Of a DNA stretch of 6,703 nt, positions 1-6,218 are shown in pieces. Made by a program: the position numbers and the translations under genes. How positions within the stretch are numbered: position 1 is the stretch's first letter; every line of letters begins with the position of its first letter. Under the pieces are notes generated by a model, which saw only the letters and a program-made list of their open reading frames with translations, searched no databases and had not been told where the DNA came from. Source of the stretch: Bacillota bacterium (GTDB lineage Bacteria > Bacillota > Clostridia > Christensenellales > Aristaeellaceae); contig JAEVZE010000324.1 in assembly GCA_023392395.1 (NCBI GenBank), positions 1 through 6,703 of the forward strand. Reading direction: 5' to 3'.

Positions 1-482
1 ACACCGAGGTCATCGACGCAGCGGTGGCGCCGACCTGCACGGAACCGGGCCTGACTGAAGGCAAGCACTGCTCCGTGTGCTTTGAGGTACTGGTCGCGCA
101 GCAGATCATTCCGGCCAGGCATACCGAAGCCATTGACGCGGCGGTCGCGCCCACCTGTACGGAAACGGGGCTGACTGAGGGCAAGCACTGCTCCGTCTGC
201 TCTGCGGTTTTGACTGCGCAGCAGAGCGTCCCGGCGACAGGCCATACCGAGGCCATTGACGCGGCGGTTGCACCCACCTGCACGGAAACAGGGCTGACCG
301 AGGGCAAGCACTGCTCCGTGTGCTCGGAGGTATTGACTGCACAACAGAGCGTGCCGGCTCTCAAGCATGATTATCGAGTGACCGTCGCCCCCCCCACCTG
401 CGTCAAAGATGGTTATTCGACCTATACCTGCACCCGCTGCAAGAATACCTATGTGGCCAACGAGATTGACGCGCGCAATCAC
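1..482 (+). repeat. Tandem coding repeats of about 120-123 bp (3 near-identical plus 1 diverged)
   Basis: Units begin at each HTE(A/V)IDAAVAPTC motif: about 1-119 (40 codons, first His codon cut by the window edge), 120-242 (41 codons, with one extra Gly codon at the end) and 243-362 (40 codons). A diverged copy occupies 363-482. Units 2 and 3 are almost the same in protein (SAVL versus SEVL) but differ at many third codon positions, for example gcggttgcacccacctgc against gcggtcgcgcccacctgt. This suggests the copies are not brand-new and that the protein sequence is conserved. The array probably continues left of the window. Confidence 0.9.
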
Positions 483-995
483 TTATACGGCGCGTGGGCG
501 AGCAACGGCGACGATACGCACAGCGCAGCCTGCCGACGCGACTCATGCAAACATTCCAAGACCGCGAGCTGTGAATACGCTGGGGTGACCGTGAACACCT
601 TGCCATTGAACGTCTGCGTTGTGTGCGGCGCAATTAAAGACATTGTCTCGGAGAAGGGCAAAACGGTGGAAGGCGTTTTCCCGCCCCTTCAGGGTGCGAC
701 GGCGGAACCTGTAGGAGACAAGAAATTGCCTCACGGGAAGTTGGTCGTGCATGGTCAAGAGATGCCATTTGAGGGCGTGTTGTACTCTCTGACCATCTCG
801 TTTGAATACGCCGGGCAGAGTGTAACGTTTCCGGGCCCCGTGCGCGTGTCCGTGCCTCTTCAAAACGCAATGGCGTTCAAACTCTACCACATGGATAATG
901 AAGCACTGACGGAACTCCAGTATACGTACGAAAACGGTTTTTTGAGCTTCGAAATCGATCGGGATGGGCTATTCTTGCTGACCACAGCAGAATAA
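1..995 (+). CDS. Cys-rich repeat surface/secreted protein, C-terminal part (5' end outside window)
   Basis: The frame is open from the left edge (codons in phase with position 3) to TAA at 993-995, so the start and any signal peptide lie upstream. An internal GTG at 24 is not the real start because the repeat it sits in begins before it. The visible protein has three near-identical units of about 40 residues, each with a C-x(10)-C-x2-C pattern (PTC then KHCSVC), then a diverged fourth unit (TCTRC). A further Cys-containing stretch follows with CxxCG (CVVCG), then about 110 residues without Cys. This last part, rich in alternating hydrophobic residues and ending FLLTTAE, resembles the beta-sandwich ends of large clostridial surface proteins. 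Such CxxC repeats are common in these extracellular proteins. No LPXTG motif, hydrophobic tail or SLH domain is visible at the C-terminus, so the attachment mode is unknown. Zinc binding by the Cys sets is possible but unproven. The function is not recognised. Confidence 0.85.
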   Translation, partial: TEVIDAAVAPTCTEPGLTEGKHCSVCFEVLVAQQIIPARHTEAIDAAVAPTCTETGLTEGKHCSVCSAVLTAQQSVPATGHTEAIDAAVAPTCTETGLTEGKHCSVCSEVLTAQQSVPALKHDYRVTVAPPTCVKDGYSTYTCTRCKNTYVANEIDARNHLYGAWASNGDDTHSAACRRDSCKHSKTASCEYAGVTVNTLPLNVCVVCGAIKDIVSEKGKTVEGVFPPLQGATAEPVGDKKLPHGKLVVHGQEMPFEGVLYSLTISFEYAGQSVTFPGPVRVSVPLQNAMAFKLYHMDNEALTELQYTYENGFLSFEIDRDGLFLLTTAE

Positions 996-1065
996 GCAAT
1001 GCCTGCCAAGGAATCGATACTGCATCGCTTAAGAGAGTGTCCCAAACCGCGTGGGATTTGAGAGA

Positions 1066-1142
1066 GGCGACAGCGCCGAGAAGGTCTGATATACTGGAAT
1101 CGCATGAACGAGGAATCAGACGTTCAAGAAGGCGCTGTCGCC
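1066..1142. repeat. Perfect 12-bp inverted repeat with 53-bp spacer
   Basis: GGCGACAGCGCC at 1066-1077 and GGCGCTGTCGCC at 1131-1142 are exact reverse complements. The spacer holds the extended -10 promoter at 1087-1095. The pairing stops sharply at both ends. It could be a transcription-factor site pair, an RNA/DNA cruciform, or the remains of a small mobile element; the sequence alone does not decide. Confidence 0.6.
1067..1095 (+). promoter_or_regulatory. Putative extended -10 promoter, rightward
   Basis: TGATATACT at 1087-1095 fits the TGn-TATAAT extended -10 pattern (five of six in the hexamer). A weak -35, GCGACA at 1067-1072 (4 of 6), lies exactly 17 bp upstream. Transcription would begin near 1102. 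The only reading frames downstream are short (ATG 1104, 32 codons; ATG 1144), so the product may be a small RNA or a small peptide that stops at the 1273-1302 terminator. Confidence 0.4.
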
Positions 1143-1272
1143 AATGAAAGGATACCAGAAGGAACGGACATCGGCCAAAGGAAGCATGCGCCCCAATTGT
1201 GATCGCAATAACTGTGAAAACTGTACTTTGGTAAGGATGGGCTGCGGGTTTGAAGCTACTGTCGGTTCCAAT

Positions 1273-1302
1273 AAAAAGCCACCGCGAAAACGGTGGCTTT
1301 TT
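1273..1302. terminator. Bidirectional intrinsic terminator
   Basis: A perfect 12-bp stem pairs AAAAAGCCACCG (1273-1284) with CGGTGGCTTTTT (1291-1302) around a 6-nt loop, CGAAAA. T5 follows the GC part of the stem when read rightward, and T5 also follows it when read leftward, so it can stop transcription from both sides. It lies 44 bp after the histidine kinase stop codon and is also the first good terminator downstream of the repeat-protein gene, 278 bp past that stop. Confidence 0.92.
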
Positions 1303-1345
1303 GAGCGCCGGGATCAGGGAATTGGAAGAGTTCGCTTGGCAGGGG

Positions 1346-2695
1346 TCAGGGAGACGAAGCCCCCTTGCGGGGGTCCGGGGGCAGAAGGCCTGGCGTAATC
1401 CTGCGTTTATCCTCCGGCGGCTGCGGCAGCACCACGCGGATGCGGGTGCCGATGCCCTCGCGGGAGACGACCTGGAAGAAGCCGCCGTGGCTGTCCACGA
1501 TCCACTTGGCGATGGACAGGCCCAGCCCCGCGCCGCCGGATTTGCGCGCGCGGGCGGGATCGGAGCGGAAGAAGCGGTCGAAGATTTTGGGCACGTCCTC
1601 GGACTTGATGCCGATGCCCTCGTCCTGCACGCTGAAGGAGGGCGTTCCGCCCTCGGTCCCGACTTCCAGCAGGATACGGCCATCCTCGCCGGTGTACTTG
1701 GCCGCGTTGTCCATCAGGATGCGGGCGGCCTGCTTGATCAGCGATTCGTCGCCTGTGACGTTCACAGCCCCAGGGGATTTGAAGGCGAAGACGTGCGCGG
1801 AATCGATCATCTTGTACTCGTCGCACACATCGGAGAGCGTCTGGCTGAGGTCAAAGGGCGCAAAGGAGATGGTATTTCGGCCGCTGTCGCCACGGGCCAG
1901 GAACAAAAGCTGCTCCACCAACTTGTTCATGTTGCGCGTCTCGGCCTGGATGGCGGAGATGGACTCCTCCAGGATGTGCTCGTCGGTCTTGCCCCAGCGG
2001 GCCAGAAGGTCTGAATAGCCCTGAATGACCGCGATGGGGGTTCGAAGCTCGTGGGACGCGTCCGACACGAAGCGGGTCTGCTCCACGTAAGACTCGTGCA
2101 CGCGGCCCAGGAGGTTGTTGATGGCCTCCTCCAGCCCCTCCAGGTCCCGGTCGCCGGTGCGCAGCCGCACGCCGCGGGTGGAGGGCGTGAGGCTGTCGAT
2201 GGCGTCCTCCAGCGAATGCAGCTTGTCGGAGGCAAAGCGCTCGCTGGAAATGCGTTCGGCGGCGCGAGTCATCTGCCGGACGGGTTTCATCATCCGCTCG
2301 GCGCTTTTGCGGCCGCCGCCCCACTGAAACAAGAACACCACGCCCTGCGCGGTCAGCACCAGCGCCAGAAAGCGTCTCAGCTGCAGGATGTACGCGCCCG
2401 CGTCTGCCTGGCCGGACTCGCCGGAAGGCGTCGTGAAGCGGTACACCGCGCCGTCAAACCGCTCGTAGAACGGGCCGGACTCCGAAATGTCGGAAAAACC
2501 GCGCTTGCTCCACGGAGAAAAGCCCGCGTCCGCCGTTTGCTCCGCCTTATAGCAGAACGCGCCCACCGCGATCAGGAGCAGCACGATGTCGGCGGCAAGC
2601 ATCGCGGTGAACAGCCGCCACAGCCACATCCGGCTGATGCGGCGCACCGAGCGCGACGCGCGCGCCCGCTCGCGATCCTTCATTTTCGCGCTCAT
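1346..2695 (-). CDS. Membrane sensor histidine kinase
   Basis: A 449-residue kinase that autophosphorylates on His and passes phosphate to the regulator encoded just upstream. There is a basic N-terminus, then TM1 at about residues 23-49, an extracytoplasmic loop of about 60 residues (the likely sensor) and TM2 at about 108-126. A HAMP-like linker covers about 130-200. The H box is SHELRTPI with phospho-acceptor His215. ATP-binding motifs are the N box MDNAAKYT (Asn330), G1 DEGIGI (358-363), F box FDRFFR (372-377) and G2 GGAGLGLSIA (387-396). All key residues are intact. The start is ATG at 2695: it overlaps the regulator stop (ATGA) and has AAGGAG 8 nt upstream, within the regulator gene, so translation is probably coupled. 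A longer open frame to 2836 is only overlap with the regulator. The catalytic domain should end near residue 424; the last 25 or so residues (PPEDKRR...PRKGASSP) are unusual and partly encoded by a GC-rich hairpin. The signal is unknown. Confidence 0.95.
   Translation of the reverse strand: MSAKMKDRERARASRSVRRISRMWLWRLFTAMLAADIVLLLIAVGAFCYKAEQTADAGFSPWSKRGFSDISESGPFYERFDGAVYRFTTPSGESGQADAGAYILQLRRFLALVLTAQGVVFLFQWGGGRKSAERMMKPVRQMTRAAERISSERFASDKLHSLEDAIDSLTPSTRGVRLRTGDRDLEGLEEAINNLLGRVHESYVEQTRFVSDASHELRTPIAVIQGYSDLLARWGKTDEHILEESISAIQAETRNMNKLVEQLLFLARGDSGRNTISFAPFDLSQTLSDVCDEYKMIDSAHVFAFKSPGAVNVTGDESLIKQAARILMDNAAKYTGEDGRILLEVGTEGGTPSFSVQDEGIGIKSEDVPKIFDRFFRSDPARARKSGGAGLGLSIAKWIVDSHGGFFQVVSREGIGTRIRVVLPQPPEDKRRITPGLLPPDPRKGASSP
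1359..1373 (-). repeat. GC-rich hairpin inside the last codons of the kinase gene
   Basis: On the minus strand CCCCC-GCAA-GGGGG forms a 5-bp G/C stem closed by a GNRA-type GCAA tetraloop, with a second C5 run at 1377-1381 that could pair alternatively with the same G run. It encodes the DPRKGA part of the kinase tail and lies 57 bp before the intrinsic terminator. It may be a copy of a dispersed extragenic palindrome that has become the gene end. That is inference, since only one copy is in the window. Confidence 0.5.
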
Positions 2696-3372
2696 GCTTC
2701 GGGCTCCTTGATGGCGTAGCCCACGCCGCGCACGGTGTGGATCAGCTTGACGCCGCAGGCCTCGTCCAATTTTGCGCGCAGGTAGCGGATGTACACATCC
2801 ACCACGTTGGTCTCGCCCATGTATTCGTAGCCCCACACCCGCTCGAGAAGCGTCTCTCTCGTCAGCACGATGGACTTGTTTTCCATCAGCGTCATCAGGA
2901 GCGTGAACTCCCGGTTGGTGAGTTCCAGCTCCCGGCCCTGGCAGGAAACCATGCGCCTAGCCGGATCCAGCGAAACGGGCCCGCAGGAGAGCAGCTGGGA
3001 CGGCGCGTCCGCGCCGCGCTTTCGAAGCGCCGCGCGGATGCGGGCCAGCAGTTCTTCAATTTGAAAGGGCTTGGTGATGTAGTCGTCCGCGCCCATGTCC
3101 AGCCCCGAAACTTTGTCCATCACCGCGTCGCGGGCGGTCAGCATGATGACGGGAACATTCGAACTCTTGCGCAGGCGGCGCAGCACTTCCAGGCCATTGA
3201 GCTCGGGCAGCATGATATCCAATAGGACCAGGTCGAACTTGCCCGCCTCGGCCATGGTCAGCCCGGCGCGGCCGTCGTAGGCTTTTGCCACCTCGTAGCC
3301 CTCGTGGGTCAATTCCAGCTCCACGAAGCGCGCGATGCGCTCCTCGTCCTCGATCAAAAGGATTTTGGCCAT
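2692..3372 (-). CDS. OmpR/PhoB-family response regulator
   Basis: A 226-residue DNA-binding regulator, the usual length for this family. The receiver domain spans residues 1-118: acidic pair Glu8/Asp9, phospho-acceptor Asp52 in LLDIMLPELNG, switch Thr79 in MLTARD, and Lys101 in the ITKPF motif. A winged-helix DNA-binding domain spans about 126-223, with NREFTLL, the recognition-helix region ETNVVDVYIRYLRAKLD, and the wing HTVRGVGYAI. The N-terminus (ILLIEDEERIARFVELELTHEGY) resembles the ArlR/YkoG branch, but I do not assign a symbol on that alone. The start is ATG 3372, because AAAGGAGG ends 3 nt before it and the receiver begins there; an open frame reaching 3558 adds about 60 residues unlike any receiver and is rejected. 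The stop overlaps the kinase start by ATGA, so the two form one operon. The upstream leader is strongly structured. The regulon is unknown; autoregulation is plausible. Confidence 0.96.
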   Translation of the reverse strand: MAKILLIEDEERIARFVELELTHEGYEVAKAYDGRAGLTMAEAGKFDLVLLDIMLPELNGLEVLRRLRKSSNVPVIMLTARDAVMDKVSGLDMGADDYITKPFQIEELLARIRAALRKRGADAPSQLLSCGPVSLDPARRMVSCQGRELELTNREFTLLMTLMENKSIVLTRETLLERVWGYEYMGETNVVDVYIRYLRAKLDEACGVKLIHTVRGVGYAIKEPEA

Positions 3373-3373
3373 A

Positions 3374-3381
3374 TGCCTCCT
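3374..3381 (-). promoter_or_regulatory. Strong ribosome binding site fixing the regulator start
   Basis: Minus strand reads GAAAGGAGG-CAT-ATG. The near-perfect Shine-Dalgarno lies unusually close to the start (3 nt from its last G). It selects ATG 3372 over the longer open frame. The hairpin at 3388-3421 ends only about 7 nt upstream, so folding could affect access to this site. Confidence 0.75.
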
Positions 3382-3387
3382 TTCAGG

Positions 3388-3421
3388 GCAAACGCTTTGC
3401 GCCGAGGGCGTAAGCGTTTGC
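3388..3421 (-). repeat. Inverted repeat in the leader next to the regulator ribosome binding site
   Basis: GCAAACGCTT (3388-3397) pairs perfectly over 10 bp with AAGCGTTTGC (3412-3421). Inside, CGCC/GGCG adds four more pairs after a small bulge, leaving a 3-nt loop. There is no T tract, so it is not a terminator. It could be an mRNA hairpin controlling translation or an operator for autoregulation. Confidence 0.7.
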
Positions 3422-3433
3422 GGGGGAACGGGG

Positions 3434-3479
3434 CCGGATTTCTGAATTTTCCGTGAGGGAAATTCCGGGCGAAATCCGG
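3434..3479 (-). repeat. Nested inverted repeat in the two-component leader
   Basis: The outer arms CCGGATTTC (3434-3442) and GAAATCCGG (3471-3479) match perfectly over 9 bp. They enclose a second hairpin, GAATTTTCC (3444-3452) with GGGAAATTC (3457-3465), which has 9 pairs including one wobble and a 4-nt loop. The two stems stack with a 1-nt and a 5-nt bulge. No T run follows in either direction, so it looks like a leader structure or protein-binding site and not a terminator. Confidence 0.65.
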
Positions 3480-3531
3480 ACGGCCGGAGATGATTTCCCG
3501 TCGAGCGGGCAAGCGTGCCCTTTGGGGAAAT

Positions 3532-3562
3532 CCATATGCACCGGCCAAGCCGGTGCATATGG
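3532..3562. repeat. 14-bp perfect palindromic hairpin
   Basis: CCATATGCACCGGC (3532-3545) and GCCGGTGCATATGG (3549-3562) are exact reverse complements around a 3-base spacer, CAA. It lies about 70 bp past the stop of the UBA-like gene and about 160 bp before the regulator start. Leftward it is followed by ATTTCC, which is too poor a T tract for a confident terminator. It could mark the mRNA 3' end of the UBA-like gene, an operator of the two-component operon, or one copy of a dispersed palindrome. Confidence 0.7.
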
Positions 3563-3633
3563 TCGTCCTTGGAAGGCTTCGACCCTCCAAACCACCCTGG
3601 GGTTTCAAATGCGTTTTATTCCCGCATTGCAGG

Positions 3634-4152
3634 TTACTTGTTGTCGCCGTTGCCTGCGGTCTCCTTGCGGACCTCGCTGACGATGTTGTCGGCCACTTCC
3701 GAAGCCTTGTCCATCACGCGATTGACCTTCTCAACGCCCGGCGCACCCTTCAGCGAGTACTTGAACCCGAAGAACAGGCCCACGATCAGCAGGGGTACCG
3801 TCGCCCAGAACGCGAAGATCAGCAGCAGAATCACGACGAGCAGCGGCAGTTCGAAGATCGTCTCACCCTTGCGGTTGAACGCGACGGAGTAACGGCCCAC
3901 GTTGTTGATGCCGGAAGCGATCTGGCGGCCGACGCGGCCAGCGGCCTCGGCATGGCGGCGGTGTTCACTATGGTAGTCGCTGGATTCGCTCTTGGTGGAG
4001 TATTCGGTACCACCCGACACCTTGCCCTGATTCTCGAGGAGCACCAGCGCGTCCAGCAGGTTCCAGTCGGCGGCTTCCAGCGCGGCCTTGGCTTCTTCGT
4101 ACGACACGTTGGCCTTTTCGCGCAGCTTTTCAACCATTTCAAAGTGATCCAT
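3634..4152 (-). CDS. UBA/TS-N-like domain membrane protein, DUF4342 type
   Basis: A 172-residue protein. Residues 4-43 form a small helical UBA/TS-N-like fold (motif VSYEEAKAALEAADWNLLDAL), the type found at the N-terminus of elongation factor Ts and in DUF4342 proteins. A polar, Ser/His-rich linker follows (about 44-90). Residues 102-134 are strongly hydrophobic (PLLVVILLLIFAFWATVPLL), enough for one long or two short membrane passes. The C-terminal tail (137-163) looks like a charged amphipathic helix. The start is ATG 4152, with GGAGGG 6 nt upstream; the stop is TAA at 3634-3636. It appears to be its own transcription unit, with a promoter at 4197-4225. The DUF4342 assignment is from pattern memory. 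The cellular role of this family is not established; a membrane-stress or scaffold role would be a guess. Confidence 0.88.
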   Translation of the reverse strand: MDHFEMVEKLREKANVSYEEAKAALEAADWNLLDALVLLENQGKVSGGTEYSTKSESSDYHSEHRRHAEAAGRVGRQIASGINNVGRYSVAFNRKGETIFELPLLVVILLLIFAFWATVPLLIVGLFFGFKYSLKGAPGVEKVNRVMDKASEVADNIVSEVRKETAGNGDNK

Positions 4153-4196
4153 GATATTCCCTCCGTTATTTTCGTTTCTTTCCTTGCGACGGGAGT

Positions 4197-4225
4197 ATCA
4201 TAACACCCGGAAATTAGCATGTCCT
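4197..4225 (-). promoter_or_regulatory. Putative promoter of the UBA-like gene
   Basis: On the minus strand AGGACA (4220-4225, 4 of 6 to TTGACA) and TATGAT (4197-4202, 5 of 6 to TATAAT) are separated by exactly 17 bp. Transcription would start near 4190 and give a leader of about 40 nt carrying the GGAGGG site (4159-4164). Its placement between the ABC-F stop and this gene supports separate expression. Confidence 0.55.
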
Positions 4226-4301
4226 GACAGAACCATTAGAGCATGATTAGAATGCGCGGCGGTTGTTTTCAGAATTGGCTTTTTCGGGCATTTGACGCTT
4301 T

Positions 4302-6218
4302 TTACTGCTCCGACGCGACTTCCGCGGCGTCTTCCCACTCGTCCATCAGCGCTGCCAGCTTCTCCTGGGCGGCGCGGTGGTCTCTCGCCACCTGCGCGCC
4401 GCCGTCGCCCTGATAGGTGGCCGGGTCGCCCATCTTCGCTTCCAGTTGGGCGATCTCCTCCTCGGTCCGAGCGATTGCCTCTTCCAGCTCCTGAACGCGC
4501 CGCTCCAGCGCTTTTTGGGATTCCCGACGCAGCCGCTCCTTGCGCTTCTGTTTTTCCAGCTCCGTGCGGGTGATCCCGCTGGAGGAGGGCGCTTCCTCGA
4601 ATTCGGCGCGGCGCTTCTTGTTCAGGTAGTCGTCGTAGTTGCCCAGGTACTCGTCCGCGCCGTCCGCACGCATCTCCACCACGCGGTTTGCGATGCGGTT
4701 GATGAAGTAGCGGTCGTGGGAGACGGTTAGAATGGTGCCGGTGAATTCATCCAGCGCGTGCTCCAGCACTTCGCGGGAGTCCATGTCCAGGTGGTTGGTG
4801 GGCTCGTCCAGGATCAGTAGGTTGTCCTTCCGGAGCATCAGCTTTGAGAGCGCCACGCGGCCCTTCTCACCGCCGGACAGCGTCGCGATGGGCTGGAACA
4901 CGTCGTCCCCGGTCAGGAGGAAAAGCGCCAGCGCGCCGCGGACCTGATCGGGCTGCATGTAGGGGAAGTCGTCCCAAATTTCGTCCATGGCGGTCTTTTC
5001 CGGGTGCAACTGCGCCTGCTGCTGGTCGTAGTAGCCCAGATCCACGTTGGCGCCGTAGGCCACGGTGCCTTCGTCCGGCACCCCGCGGCCCGCGATGATG
5101 TCCAGCAGCGTCGTCTTGCCCACGCCGTTGGGGCCGATGATCGCCACCCGGTCGCCCGCGCGCACCGTCAGGCTGAAGTTTTCAAACAGCGTCCGCTCGC
5201 CGAAGCCCTTGGAGACGCCCCGCACCCTGAGCACCTCGTCGCCCGAACGCCGTCGGGCGGAGAACTGGAAGCGAACCTTTTTTTCGCTGACCGGCTTTTC
5301 CACCCGCTCCATCTTGTCCAGCCGCTTTTCGCGGCTTTCGGCGGCCTTGATGGACTTTTCCCGGTTGTACATGCGGTAGCGCTCAATGATCGCCTCTTGC
5401 CTCGCGATCTCGGCCTGCTGCATTTCGTATTCCTTCATCTGGCGGGAAATCGCCTCGCCCCGTTTCACCATGAACTGGTCGTAGTTGCCCTCGTATTGGG
5501 TCAGGCGCGTCATGGACAATTCTGCCACCGCGTCGCACACCGCGTTCAGGAAGTAGCGGTCATGGGAGATGAGCAGCACCGTGCCCCGGTATTTTTTCAG
5601 CGCCTCCTCCAGCCAAGCGGTGGCGTTCAGGTCCAGGTGGTTGGTGGGCTCGTCCAGCATCAGGAGTTCGGGCTGTATCAGCAGGATGCGCGCCAGGCAC
5701 AGCCGGGTCTTTTCGCCGCCCGACAGCGAGGAAGCCTTCTGATCCTGCCGATCCTTGGCAAAGCCAAGCCCCGCCAGCACGCCCTGGATGCGGCTGGGCC
5801 ACTCGTAGCCGCCGTCCGCCTCGAAGCGCTCCGTCAGCCGCGCGTATTCATTGGACAGGCGGGAGAACAGCGCCGGATCGTCGTGGCTTTCCGCCATCTC
5901 GTGCTCCAGCGCCCGGAGGCGCGCCTCCTGCTGCTTGAGCGGGTCAAACACCCGCGCCAACTCCTCCCAGACGGTCAGATCGTCCAGAAGGTCGGCCTGC
6001 TGGGTGAGGAGGCCCACCCTCGTGCCCTTCATCATAGACATGCTGCCCTCGTCGGGCTTCATTTCCCCGGAAATGATTTTAAACAGCGTCGATTTTCCGC
6101 TGCCGTTGACGCCCACCAGGCCCATCCGCTGCCCCTGTTTTACGGTCAGGCTCACATCGGACAGCACCCGGTTCATCACAAAGCTCTTTCCAATCCCCTG
6201 CAGGGACAGTAGTACCAT
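4302..6218 (-). CDS. ABC-F family duplicated ATP-binding cassette protein (YdiF/Uup type)
   Basis: A 638-residue soluble ATPase with two ABC domains and no membrane segment. ABC-F proteins act on the ribosome, in translation rescue or drug protection, and do not transport. Domain 1: Walker A GVNGSGKST (36-44), signature LSGGE (165-169), Walker B LLMLDE with catalytic Glu190, switch His219. The interdomain linker (about 240-325) is charged and helical, as expected for the arm that reaches the ribosomal P/E-site region. Domain 2: Walker A GPNGVGKTT (362-370), LSGGE (447-451), LLILDE with Glu472, His501. Both LDEPTNHLD motifs are intact. A C-terminal charged coiled coil (about 551-630) matches the extra domain of YdiF/Uup-like members and the length fits them. 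The start is ATG 6218, with GGGAG 9 nt upstream; the stop is TAA. Nothing in the linker lets me call antibiotic resistance; a housekeeping role is as likely. It has its own promoter and a long leader. Confidence 0.96.
   Translation of the reverse strand: MVLLSLQGIGKSFVMNRVLSDVSLTVKQGQRMGLVGVNGSGKSTLFKIISGEMKPDEGSMSMMKGTRVGLLTQQADLLDDLTVWEELARVFDPLKQQEARLRALEHEMAESHDDPALFSRLSNEYARLTERFEADGGYEWPSRIQGVLAGLGFAKDRQDQKASSLSGGEKTRLCLARILLIQPELLMLDEPTNHLDLNATAWLEEALKKYRGTVLLISHDRYFLNAVCDAVAELSMTRLTQYEGNYDQFMVKRGEAISRQMKEYEMQQAEIARQEAIIERYRMYNREKSIKAAESREKRLDKMERVEKPVSEKKVRFQFSARRRSGDEVLRVRGVSKGFGERTLFENFSLTVRAGDRVAIIGPNGVGKTTLLDIIAGRGVPDEGTVAYGANVDLGYYDQQQAQLHPEKTAMDEIWDDFPYMQPDQVRGALALFLLTGDDVFQPIATLSGGEKGRVALSKLMLRKDNLLILDEPTNHLDMDSREVLEHALDEFTGTILTVSHDRYFINRIANRVVEMRADGADEYLGNYDDYLNKKRRAEFEEAPSSSGITRTELEKQKRKERLRRESQKALERRVQELEEAIARTEEEIAQLEAKMGDPATYQGDGGAQVARDHRAAQEKLAALMDEWEDAAEVASEQ

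Larger units (their letters stand above)
996..1345. other. Intergenic region between convergent genes
   Basis: This 350-bp stretch separates the rightward repeat-protein gene from the leftward histidine kinase. It holds the 12-bp inverted repeat, a putative rightward promoter, two weak short reading frames and the bidirectional terminator. At 1104-1202 there is a 32-codon frame starting MNEESDVQ, which would be almost leaderless from the predicted transcription start. At 1144 a frame with AGAAGG 11 nt upstream encodes a Cys-containing peptide (CDRNNCENC), but it runs through the terminator hairpin. Neither is well enough supported to call a gene. The segment from about 1031 (AGAGAGTGTCCCAAACC) has the look of an insertion-sequence end, but no transposase is present. 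Confidence 0.5.

Noticed and set aside
1..482. Possible CRISPR array because of regular repeats
   Set aside because: The repeats are 120-123 bp, contiguous without unique spacers, and form one open coding frame.
1144..1398. 84-codon Cys-containing frame on the + strand
   Set aside because: It passes through the strong 1273-1302 terminator and continues antisense to the kinase 3' end; the ribosome site is distant (11 nt). Kept only as a possibility within the short-transcript finding.
3373..3558. N-terminal extension of the response regulator to an upstream ATG at 3558
   Set aside because: The extra residues do not resemble a receiver domain, and the strong AAAGGAGG site just before ATG 3372 marks the real start; the extension only reads through leader hairpins.
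3569..3605. Small stem-loops (TTGGAAGG/CCCTCCAA and AAACC/GGTTT) just after the UBA-like gene as a terminator
   Set aside because: Stems are short or mismatched and lack a following T run, so a terminator call is not supported.
5004..6212. 402-codon open frame antisense to the ABC-F gene
   Set aside because: It is a shadow of the GC-rich ABC-F gene: His/Gln/Arg-rich, no recognisable motif, and the opposite strand has every ABC-F motif intact. The same applies to long + frames over 1250-3225.
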